In this document: in pieces, positions 1-6,716 of the stretch
Layout: each line of letters opens with the position of its first letter
Numbering within the stretch: position 1 is the first letter of the stretch
Source: Pseudomonadota bacterium
GTDB taxonomy: Bacteria; Pseudomonadota; Alphaproteobacteria; Acetobacterales; Acetobacteraceae
Length of the DNA stretch: 6,716 bases
Reading direction: 5' to 3'
Assembly: GCA_021826565.1 (NCBI GenBank)
Contig: JAKAZJ010000108.1
Coordinates: forward strand, 1 to 6,716
Position numbers and translations under genes: made by a program
Notes under the pieces: model-generated
The model's input: the letters and a program-made list of their open reading frames with translations, nothing else
Database searches by the model: none
Told to the model about the DNA's origin: nothing

Positions 1-796
1 TGAGGCCGGCGATCTTTCGCTCGGCCCCCTTCACCAGTTTGTCCTGCTCGGGGCTGCCGGGCGCGGTTGTCAGCGCGGCGACGCGGTCCTTGATCAGCGG
101 CGCCTCGGCAAGGATGGCGTCGGGGATCCAGGTTTCCCATTTCTCGACCTTGCTGAGGCACGTCGCCTGGATGCCGGCTTTCTTCTGCACCTCGGTGTCG
201 GTGCTTTGTTTGATCTGCTCCTCAAGCTGCCGCGCCGGGGTGACGAAGGTCTCCCGTCCGCGCAGCACGGTCTGCACCGTCTTGTCGATCAGCTTCAGCA
301 ATTTCGTCTTGTCGGCGGTCTTCATCACGCCGCTGAGCACGATGTCGTCCAGATGCTGGTAGGACGCGAACTGCTTCACGTCGCTCATGACCTGCTTATC
401 GGTGGTGTCCAGGATCCGCATCAGATCCGTGATCTCGTCCAGCAGCGCCTTGTCGGGGTCCTGCGGCGGCGGCTGGTTGGGCCGTGGGGGGGCGGTCTTC
501 TTGCGTTCAGCCGCGTCGAGGATGTCCTCCAGCCGGCCGAACAGCGGCAGCGCGGCTTCCTGATCTCCGGCGTCCACCTCAAAGCTGACCTTTTCGATCA
601 GCGAGCCGACCGCGGTCGTGACCGCCTGGTTATCCAGGTCCTTCAGCCGCTGCAGATCCTCGGCCAGCCGCTTGCGCAGCCCCGCCCTGTCCTTGCCCGG
701 GCCGGTTTCCACCGGCACGCCGAGCACCCGGTACACCCAGGCGGCGCGGGCCTTTGATTCCGGAGTAGCCTCGGGGCGGTCGGTCGTCACGCTCAT
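1..796 (-). CDS. Unrecognised charged helical protein, N-terminal part (C-terminus beyond left edge)
   Basis: An open frame reads leftward from an ATG at 794-796 for 265 codons with no stop, so the gene is cut by the window edge. The product begins MSVTTDRPEATPESKARAAW. It has no signal peptide and no membrane segment in the visible part, so it is probably cytoplasmic. Composition is rich in Lys, Glu, Asp, Leu and Ala with heptad-like stretches (residues 38-60, 115-140, 160-200), suggesting helical bundles or coiled coil. A proline-rich linker (about residues 102-115, APPRPNQPPPQDPDK) separates an N-terminal helical block from a longer one. A single Cys lies at about 213, and no catalytic motif is visible. 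The start is supported by AAGGA at 805-809, 8 nt upstream. It lies 134 bp downstream of the monooxygenase gene on the same strand, with a 12-bp palindrome in between, so it may have its own promoter. I do not recognise the family. The frame is real on codon bias and the ribosome binding site; the function is unknown. Confidence 0.75.
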   Translation of the reverse strand, partial: MSVTTDRPEATPESKARAAWVYRVLGVPVETGPGKDRAGLRKRLAEDLQRLKDLDNQAVTTAVGSLIEKVSFEVDAGDQEAALPLFGRLEDILDAAERKKTAPPRPNQPPPQDPDKALLDEITDLMRILDTTDKQVMSDVKQFASYQHLDDIVLSGVMKTADKTKLLKLIDKTVQTVLRGRETFVTPARQLEEQIKQSTDTEVQKKAGIQATCLSKVEKWETWIPDAILAEAPLIKDRVAALTTAPGSPEQDKLVKGAERKIAGL

Positions 797-823
797 TTCT
801 GGCTTCCTTGGCTGTCGCCATGG

Positions 824-835
824 CGCAATATTGCG
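824..835. promoter_or_regulatory. 12-bp perfect palindrome upstream of the left-edge gene
   Basis: CGCAATATTGCG is its own reverse complement and sits 28-39 nt upstream of the minus-strand ATG at 796. Its AT-rich core stands out in a GC-rich background. Position and symmetry fit a dimeric regulator site, or a promoter core for the left-edge gene. On the minus strand it directly follows a TTGACG hexamer, but no good -10 box lies 16-18 nt after that hexamer. The regulatory role is inference. Confidence 0.3.
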
Positions 836-842
836 TCAAGCG

Positions 843-889
843 GCTTGGCGGTGAGGGCATCGTTTGGCTTCGGTCAAGCCTAGCCAAGC
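843..889. repeat. Nested inverted repeats in the gap after the monooxygenase gene
   Basis: GCTTGGC (843-849) is matched by GCCAAGC (883-889). Inside it lies a second stem, GGCTT (866-870) with AAGCC (876-880) around a 5-nt loop. The structure lies just past the stop of the minus-strand monooxygenase and could act as a weak transcription end or attenuation point before the left-edge gene. There is no T-run, so a Rho-independent terminator is not well supported. Confidence 0.25.
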
Positions 890-930
890 GGGCGGGCCTG
901 CGGCAATAGGAAAGTCGCGGCGCCGGTCGC

Positions 931-2547
<1,617 letters not shown>

Positions 2548-2577
2548 GAAGCTCTCGCGGTGGAACGGGGGGCGGTT

Positions 2578-2606
2578 ACCGTATGGTAGCTTGCCGAGGC
2601 GGGCAA
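2578..2606 (-). promoter_or_regulatory. Candidate sigma70-type promoter for the monooxygenase
   Basis: On the minus strand, TTGCCC (2601-2606) and TACGGT (2578-2583) are separated by exactly 17 nt, and the -10-like box keeps the important T, A and final T. Transcription would begin near 2571, leaving a leader of about 24 nt before the ATG at 2547. Each hexamer matches consensus at only about half its positions, so this is a candidate based on spacing and placement. Confidence 0.35.
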
Positions 2607-2608
2607 GC
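2589..2608. promoter_or_regulatory. Inverted repeat, possible operator in the divergent gap
   Basis: GCTTGCC (2589-2595) and GGCAAGC (2602-2608) form a perfect 7-bp inverted repeat around 6 nt. The site overlaps the -35 box and spacer of the candidate monooxygenase promoter, where a bound repressor would block RNA polymerase. No regulator gene is in the window. The repeat is seen directly; operator function is inference. Confidence 0.35.
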
Positions 2609-2639
2609 ACATCGCGGATGCCCCGCTCGAATTCCCCGG

Positions 2640-2668
2640 TTGACGAGGCCGCGCGCGCGGGCAATGTG
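2640..2668 (+). promoter_or_regulatory. Weak candidate promoter for the hydrolase
   Basis: TTGACG (2640-2645) is a good -35 box. The hexamer 17 nt later, AATGTG (2663-2668), is a poor -10 box, and the spacer contains an alternating GC run (2650-2659). Placement about 40 nt before the hydrolase ATG is suitable, but the -10 mismatch keeps confidence low. Confidence 0.2.
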
Positions 2669-2694
2669 GCGCCACGCGATCAACGCATCACAAC

Positions 2695-2699
2695 GGGAG
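2695..2699 (+). promoter_or_regulatory. Ribosome binding site fixing the hydrolase start
   Basis: GGGAG lies 8 nt before the ATG at 2708. It selects this start over the in-frame ATG at 2522, which would place 62 residues unrelated to the family in front of the hydrolase. Confidence 0.6.
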
Positions 2700-2707
2700 A
2701 ACGCCTC

Positions 2708-3373
2708 ATGGGGCAGATCATCGAACTCAAGGCCGCGGACGGCTTCACGCTGTCGGCCTATACCGCCGGGCCGGCCTCCGCGACCAAGGGCATCGTCGTC
2801 GTCCAGGAGATTTTTGGCGTCAACCACCATATCCGCGACATGGCCGACCGCTTCGCCGCCGCCGGCTATGCGGTCTGCGCGCCGGCGCTGTTCGATCGTG
2901 CCCAGCGCGGCGTGGAACTCGGCTACACCCAGGACGATATCGGCCAGGGCCGTGAATTTCGCATGAAGCTCGATGACGCCAAGGTGATGGTCGATGTCGA
3001 GGCCGCGGTGGCGCATCTGGCCGGCAAGAAGCTGGGCATCGTCGGCTACTGCTTCGGCGGCACCGTGGCGTGGTGGGGGGCGACGCGGTCGCGGTCCTTC
3101 GTCGCGTCGTCATGCTGGTACGGCGGCGGCATCCCCGGCACGAAAGATGAGCGCCCGAACTGCCCGGTGCAGATGCATTTCGGGGAGAAGGACGCCTCCA
3201 TCCCGATGACCGATGTGGACGCGGTCCGGGCGGCGCAGCCGAAAGCCGAGATCCACGTGTACATGGGCGCCGGCCACGGGTTCGGCTGCGACGAGCGCGG
3301 CAGCTTCAGCAAGCCGGATTACGAGCTGGCGCAGACCCGCACGCTGGATTTCTTCACCAAGCACATCGTCTGA
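2708..3373 (+). CDS. Dienelactone hydrolase family protein (alpha/beta hydrolase)
   Basis: 221-residue cytoplasmic alpha/beta hydrolase, slightly shorter than classical dienelactone hydrolases (about 235). The Cys-Asp-His triad of the family is visible: Cys115 in the nucleophile elbow GYCFGG (113-118), Asp162 in FGEKDASIP (158-166) and His190 in GAGHGFGCDERGSF (187-200). Glu34 in VVQEIFGVN (31-39) matches the Glu that controls the nucleophilic Cys. The fold starts almost at once (IIELKAADGFTLSAY), which supports the ATG at 2708 with GGGAG upstream. The family hydrolyses lactones such as dienelactone, in carboxymethylenebutenolidase-type steps of aromatic breakdown, but many members act on other esters. 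It is divergent from a Baeyer-Villiger monooxygenase, whose product class (esters/lactones) is a plausible substrate; that link is inference. Transcription probably ends at the large hairpin directly downstream. Family assignment is secure, substrate is not. Confidence 0.92.
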   Translation: MGQIIELKAADGFTLSAYTAGPASATKGIVVVQEIFGVNHHIRDMADRFAAAGYAVCAPALFDRAQRGVELGYTQDDIGQGREFRMKLDDAKVMVDVEAAVAHLAGKKLGIVGYCFGGTVAWWGATRSRSFVASSCWYGGGIPGTKDERPNCPVQMHFGEKDASIPMTDVDAVRAAQPKAEIHVYMGAGHGFGCDERGSFSKPDYELAQTRTLDFFTKHIV

Positions 3374-3381
3374 CCGACGGC

Positions 3382-3427
3382 GTCGGCATGACGGCGCGGG
3401 GCAGACGCCGCGCGCCGTCGTGCCGGC
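3382..3427. terminator. Long GC-rich hairpin between convergent genes, probable bidirectional terminator
   Basis: Positions 3382-3398 pair with 3411-3427 in a 17-bp stem containing two G-T wobbles. After one mismatch (3399/3410) the stem continues with GGC/GCC closing an AGAC loop (3403-3406). It begins 9 nt after the hydrolase stop and ends 20 nt before the stop of the convergent PLD gene, so it could end transcripts from both sides. There is no T-tract on either strand, so it may work with Rho or by blocking opposing transcription and stabilising 3' ends. Confidence 0.6.
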
Positions 3428-3446
3428 CAGCCGAACAGGTCCCGGC

Positions 3447-4769
3447 CTAAAGCAGCGGTTCGATCAGTCGCGCGGTCCATTCCTCGATCCGTTCCCCCAG
3501 CGGGCGGGCTTCCCAGGCGCGCAGGGTGATCGCGCGGGAACGGGCGGCGTCGTAGCGGAACAGCGCCTCCATCTGGGCGCCGAAGTCACCATCGATCACC
3601 ACGGCGTCGATCTCGTTGTTATAGATCACGCTGCGCCAGTCGAGGTTGGAAGACCCCACGATCGCATAGTCGCCGTCGATCACCGCGGTCTTGGCGTGCA
3701 GCACCACGCCGTGCCGTTCCAGGATATGCACGCCCGCTTCCAGTAGATCGCCGTAATCGGCGCGCCCGGCGGCGATCGCCATCGAACTGGTGCTGTGGTC
3801 GGGCACGACGATCCGCACATCCACTCCGCGTCGCGCGGCGCGTTCCAGCGCATGGCGCAGCGCCGGCGGCGGGGCGAAGAACCCGGTGGTCAGATGCACC
3901 GACCGGCGCGCCAGCGCGATTGCCACCACCAGGGTGCGATAGATCGCGGGCTGATCCTCGGCCGGCAGTCCGTCCACTGCCTGCACCAGCGCATGGCCCC
4001 TGATCCAGCCCGGCGCGCGCGGCGGGGGGCTGATCTTCGGGCCGCGCTGGGCGTGCCAGGTCTGCAGGAACAGGCGCTGGAACTGCGCCACCGCGGGACC
4101 GGTGATCCGGATGTCGGTATCGCGCCATTGCAACGTATTGGCGTTGGCCGCGGTGCCGGGTGCTGGCGGTTGGCGGTCGTATACGCGGCTGATGTTCACC
4201 CCGCCGGTGATCGCCACCCGGTTATCGACCACCAGCAGCTTGCGGTGGTCGCGCCGGTTAAGGTCGATCGGCACGCGCTTGTTCGGACCCAGCGGGTTGA
4301 ATTCCAGCACGCGGACGCCGCCGGCGCGCAGCCGCGCGAACAGCGCCGCCGGTGTGCCGGAGGACCCCCAGGCGTCATAGATCACGTGGACTCGCACGCC
4401 CTGCGCGCGCTTGATCAGCAGCAGACGGGCGAATTTGCCGCCTTCCTGCTGGTCGAAGCCATAGCTTTCCAGATCGATCCGCGTGGTGGCGGCATCGATC
4501 GCCTGTTCCATCGCCGCGAAGGTGGCGGGGCCGTTCTTCAGCAGCGTGACCCGGTTGCCGGCGGTGAATCTGCGGTGGGAGATGCGTTCATCCTGCTCGA
4601 TCAGCAGGTGGAGACGGGTTTGCGCGTTGGCGTGACGCAGCGCGGTGGCGATGTCGGCATCCACCGGGGGCGCGCTGGCGCAGCCGGCCAGGGTCGCTGC
4701 CAAGAGCAGGGCGGAGAGCAATCTTGTCTGGCTTGGCAGCCGGGGCGCGTCGCGCCCGAGGGAGGGCAT
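3447..4769 (-). CDS. Phospholipase D / cardiolipin synthase-like lipoprotein
   Basis: 440-residue PLD-superfamily protein with two HxKxxxxD catalytic motifs. The first is His175-Lys177-Asp182 (HRKLLVVD, followed by GG at 189-190 and Asn192); the second is His358-Lys360-Asp365 (HAKTAVID, followed by GSSN 372-375). Two HKD motifs in one chain form one active site that uses a phospho-His intermediate to hydrolyse or transfer phosphatidyl groups, as in bacterial cardiolipin synthases. The N-terminus is a lipoprotein signal: Arg at 10 and 16, hydrophobic stretch 17-27, lipobox LAGC with Cys30. The mature enzyme should therefore be lipid-anchored outside the cytoplasm, unlike ClsA-type synthases with two membrane helices. 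The start at 4769 keeps this signal intact, with GAGGT (4779-4783) 9 nt upstream. It is convergent with the hydrolase and divergent from hyuB, so probably transcribed alone. Cardiolipin synthesis, phospholipid hydrolysis or another phosphodiester activity cannot be separated from sequence; the nuclease option seems less likely at this length. Confidence 0.9.
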   Translation of the reverse strand: MPSLGRDAPRLPSQTRLLSALLLAATLAGCASAPPVDADIATALRHANAQTRLHLLIEQDERISHRRFTAGNRVTLLKNGPATFAAMEQAIDAATTRIDLESYGFDQQEGGKFARLLLIKRAQGVRVHVIYDAWGSSGTPAALFARLRAGGVRVLEFNPLGPNKRVPIDLNRRDHRKLLVVDNRVAITGGVNISRVYDRQPPAPGTAANANTLQWRDTDIRITGPAVAQFQRLFLQTWHAQRGPKISPPPRAPGWIRGHALVQAVDGLPAEDQPAIYRTLVVAIALARRSVHLTTGFFAPPPALRHALERAARRGVDVRIVVPDHSTSSMAIAAGRADYGDLLEAGVHILERHGVVLHAKTAVIDGDYAIVGSSNLDWRSVIYNNEIDAVVIDGDFGAQMEALFRYDAARSRAITLRAWEARPLGERIEEWTARLIEPLL

Positions 4770-4950
4770 TGGTTCGGGACCTCATTTTTCCGGACATGAC
4801 GCGCGGCGGGGCCATTCGATCGCGGGTAGATCGGGTGCCTGGTGCCGGTCCGCCAAGGGGCGCACGCAGCTGTGAGGTGCCATGACACCTGGGCGTTCCC
4901 CGCCAGGCGCCCGTCCTGTAACCTATAGCCTATCTGTTCCGGAGCCGCCC
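4770..4950. other. Divergent gap between the PLD gene and hyuB
   Basis: This 181-bp region must hold the start signals of both flanking genes. I see AGGTG (4875-4879) and CACCT (4886-4890) as a short inverted repeat with a 6-nt spacer, and GGGCG (4891-4895) with CGCCC (4908-4912). TATAGC at 4924-4929 resembles a -10 box but has no matching -35 box at normal spacing. No promoter can be called with confidence, and no small gene or RNA is evident. Confidence 0.3.
4941..4944 (+). promoter_or_regulatory. Ribosome binding site fixing the hyuB start
   Basis: GGAG lies 6 nt before the ATG at 4951. It favours that start over the in-frame ATG at 4882, whose extra 23 residues are Pro/Arg/Ser-rich and lie outside the family domain. 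Confidence 0.55.
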
Positions 4951-6588
4951 ATGCCCGCCGATCCGCTCGCCCAGATCCAGCGCCAGATCATGTGGAACCG
5001 CCTGATCGCGGTGGTCGAGGAACAGGCCCAGACCATGATCCGCACCGCGTTCTCCACCACGGTGCGCGAAGCCGGCGATCTGTCCGCCGGCATCTTCGAC
5101 CTGCACGGGCGCATGATGGCCCAGGCCGTCACCGGCACCCCTGGCCACGTCAATTCCATGGCCGAAAGCGTCGGTCATTTCCTGGCCAAGTTCCCCGCCG
5201 CCACCATGCGCCCCGGAGACCATTACATCACCAACGACCCGTGGCTGGGCACCGGCCATCTGCACGACCTGACCGTGGTCACCCCCGCGTTCCGGCGCGG
5301 CGCCATTGTCGGCCTGTTCGCCAACACCGCCCATGTGATCGACATCGGTGGCCTGGGGATGGGACCCGAAGGTCGGTCCGTGTTCGAGGAAGGGATGTAT
5401 ATCCCGATCGTCAAGGTGTTCGACCAGGGCCAGCCCAACCAGACCCTGTTCGACATTCTCCGCGCCGGCTCCCGCTTGCCGGTGGAGCTGGAAGGCGATG
5501 TCTATTCGCTGTGTGCCTGCAACGATGCCGGCGCAAGGCGGCTGACCGCGATGATGGACGAATTCTCCCTCGACAGTCTCGATCCGCTGGCGGACTATAT
5601 CTTTGTCGCCTCCCGCGCCGCCACGCTGGCCGAGATCGCCCGTCTGCCGCGCGGCACCTGGCACAGCGATATCTGGTCGGACGGGTATGAAGAACCGATT
5701 CGTCTCGTCGCCGCACTGACGACGCACGCCGACACCATCGCGGTCGATTTCGCCGGGACGTCCGGCTTGTCCAGCCGCGGTATCAACGTGCCACCCGCCT
5801 ATTGCCGTGCCTATGCAAGCTTCGGTCTGAAATGCGTGATCGCGCCGGAGGTGCCGAATAACTGGGCGTCCCTGGCGCCGTTCCGGATGCAGATTCCCGA
5901 AGGCTGCATCCTGAACGCTCCGCGGCCATACCCGGTATCCGTTCGCCATGTGATCGGCCATCTGCTGCCCGATCTGATGATGGGCTGCCTGTTCCAGGCG
6001 ATCCCGGACCGCGTCACCGCCGAGGGCGCATCGGCGCTGTGGAACCCGCCCTTGCGGGGCGGCGCGTCGGTCTCGGGCCAGGCCCGTCCGAACCGGCCGG
6101 TGATCGCCGAGTTCGAAATCACGACGTTCAATTCGGGTGGCACCGGCGCGCGGCCGGGGCGCGACGGGCTGGATGCGACCGCGTTTCCCTCCGGCGTGCG
6201 GACCATGCCGGTGGAGGCAACCGAGAACGTCGCCCCGGTGGTCTTCTGGCGCAAGGAACTGCGCCCCGGGTCCGGTGGGGCAGGGCGGATGCGCGGCGGG
6301 CTGGGCCAGGTGATGGAGATCGGGACGAAGGGCGATCTGGCCTTTGCGGTGAACGCGATCTTCGATCGGGTCGCCCATGCCCCGCGCGGGCGGGCTGGTG
6401 GCGCGGATGGCGCGCCGGGCGCGGTGCGGCTGAAATCGGGCGCGGTCCTGCGAACCAAGGGGTATCAGGTGATCCCGGACGGCGACCGGCTGGTTCTGGA
6501 ACTGCCGGGCGGTGGGGGGTACGGCGACCCGGCCGAGCGCGACCGCGCGCTGACCGCGCGCGATATCAGCGACGGGTTGGTGGATTAG
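4951..6588 (+). CDS. hyuB: Hydantoinase B/oxoprolinase family protein (HyuB-like)
   Basis: 545-residue member of the family that contains N-methylhydantoinase B, the B half of 5-oxoprolinase and the alpha subunit of acetone carboxylase. Members usually work with a HyuA-type ATP-dependent subunit in ATP-driven opening of cyclic amides or related chemistry. The whole domain is present: N-terminal DPLAQIQRQIMWNRL and EEQAQTMIRTAFSTTVRE (family-typical), the polar motif TNDPWLGTGHLHDL (94-107) with His103, His105 and Asp106 as likely metal ligands, NTAHVIDIGG (125-134), RPGSGGAGRMRGG (438-450) and the C-terminal GGGGYGDP (520-527). Length is usual for a stand-alone HyuB and short for acetone carboxylase alpha. 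No signal peptide or membrane segment, so cytoplasmic. No hyuA adjoins it: the upstream neighbour is the divergent PLD gene and the downstream neighbour is convergent, so it is probably transcribed alone and would need a partner encoded elsewhere. Its TAG overlaps the opposing gene's TAA. Substrate unknown. Confidence 0.92.
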   Translation: MPADPLAQIQRQIMWNRLIAVVEEQAQTMIRTAFSTTVREAGDLSAGIFDLHGRMMAQAVTGTPGHVNSMAESVGHFLAKFPAATMRPGDHYITNDPWLGTGHLHDLTVVTPAFRRGAIVGLFANTAHVIDIGGLGMGPEGRSVFEEGMYIPIVKVFDQGQPNQTLFDILRAGSRLPVELEGDVYSLCACNDAGARRLTAMMDEFSLDSLDPLADYIFVASRAATLAEIARLPRGTWHSDIWSDGYEEPIRLVAALTTHADTIAVDFAGTSGLSSRGINVPPAYCRAYASFGLKCVIAPEVPNNWASLAPFRMQIPEGCILNAPRPYPVSVRHVIGHLLPDLMMGCLFQAIPDRVTAEGASALWNPPLRGGASVSGQARPNRPVIAEFEITTFNSGGTGARPGRDGLDATAFPSGVRTMPVEATENVAPVVFWRKELRPGSGGAGRMRGGLGQVMEIGTKGDLAFAVNAIFDRVAHAPRGRAGGADGAPGAVRLKSGAVLRTKGYQVIPDGDRLVLELPGGGGYGDPAERDRALTARDISDGLVD

Positions 6589-6716
6589 TGCAGCAAGGTC
6601 AGCGCGGTCAGCCCCGCGCCGTAGGACGCCACGATCGTCACCACCAGCACCCCGAGCACGCGCCAAAGATAAAGCTTGCCCGGCTTGTCCGCCAGTTCGC
6701 CGCGCAGCTCTCCGAT
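6585..6716 (-). CDS. C-terminal end of a membrane-anchored protein (start beyond right edge)
   Basis: Reading leftward from the right edge, 43 codons end at a TAA (6585-6587). The visible tail starts IGELRGELADKPGKLYLW and continues into a single hydrophobic segment (about tail residues 20-42, RVLGVLVVTIVASYGAGLTALTLLH), ending in His at the membrane boundary. A charged, probably helical region followed by one C-terminal membrane helix is typical of tail-anchored coiled-coil proteins (DUF1640/CCDC90-like architecture is one possibility), but too little is visible to name a family. The frame is supported by the clear membrane segment and by a tidy convergent junction: its stop overlaps the hyuB stop by 3 bases within a 4-bp gene overlap. 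Coding status is likely; function is unknown. Confidence 0.6.
   Translation of the reverse strand: MGELRGELADKPGKLYLWRVLGVLVVTIVASYGAGLTALTLLH

Noticed and set aside
206..757. 183-codon plus-strand open frame at the left edge
   Set aside because: The minus strand is open through the whole region with a good ribosome binding site and balanced composition; the plus frame is Arg/Gln/Val-rich shadow.
2548..2664. N-terminal extension of the monooxygenase to an ATG at 2664
   Set aside because: The extra 39 residues precede the family's normal N-terminus, cover the candidate promoter and operator, and lack support; the ATG at 2547 fits the fold.
3795..4799. 334-codon plus-strand open frame opposite the PLD gene
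   Set aside because: The minus strand carries both HKD motifs and a lipoprotein signal, so this is the GC-bias shadow frame.
4882..4950. N-terminal extension of hyuB to an ATG at 4882
   Set aside because: The 23 added residues are Pro/Arg/Ser-rich with no family similarity, and GGAG is well spaced before 4951.
4930..6666. 578-codon open frame antisense to hyuB
   Set aside because: The plus strand has the complete HyuB motif set. The antisense frame is rich in Arg, Gly, His and Ala with no domain, as expected for the mirror frame of a GC-rich gene.

Overview
The window is GC-rich and densely coded, with G or C at most third codon positions, long antisense open frames and short gaps. Codon use, gene families and spacing suggest an alphaproteobacterium, perhaps of the Acetobacteraceae/Rhodospirillales type. 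That placement is inference; there is no rRNA or other marker gene here. I see no insertion sequence, integrase, tRNA, CRISPR array or phage gene, and the region reads as ordinary chromosomal metabolic territory.

Layout, left to right: (1) the N-terminal 265 codons of an unrecognised, charged, probably helical protein on the minus strand, running off the left edge; (2) a complete type I Baeyer-Villiger flavin monooxygenase on the minus strand, 134 bp upstream of gene 1; (3) after a 160-bp divergent gap, a complete dienelactone-hydrolase-family alpha/beta hydrolase on the plus strand; (4) a strong GC-rich hairpin in the gap between two convergent genes; (5) a complete phospholipase D / cardiolipin-synthase-like lipoprotein on the minus strand; (6) after a 181-bp divergent gap, a complete hydantoinase B/oxoprolinase-family protein (HyuB) on the plus strand; (7) the last 43 residues of a membrane-anchored protein on the minus strand, whose stop codon overlaps the hyuB stop. 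No gene-free stretch exceeds 300 bases.

The one pair with an obvious joint logic is monooxygenase plus hydrolase. A Baeyer-Villiger enzyme turns a ketone into an ester or lactone, and a DLH-family hydrolase could open it. They are divergently transcribed from a shared gap that carries a candidate promoter for the monooxygenase and an inverted repeat overlapping it, so they may be co-regulated. The PLD lipoprotein and HyuB look like independent single-gene units. HyuB has no HyuA partner directly on either side, which is unusual for the family. I found no convincing undescribed multi-gene system; the less ordinary points are the orphan hyuB, the possible ketone-to-lactone-to-hydroxyacid pair, the lipid-anchored PLD and the unknown helical protein at the left edge.
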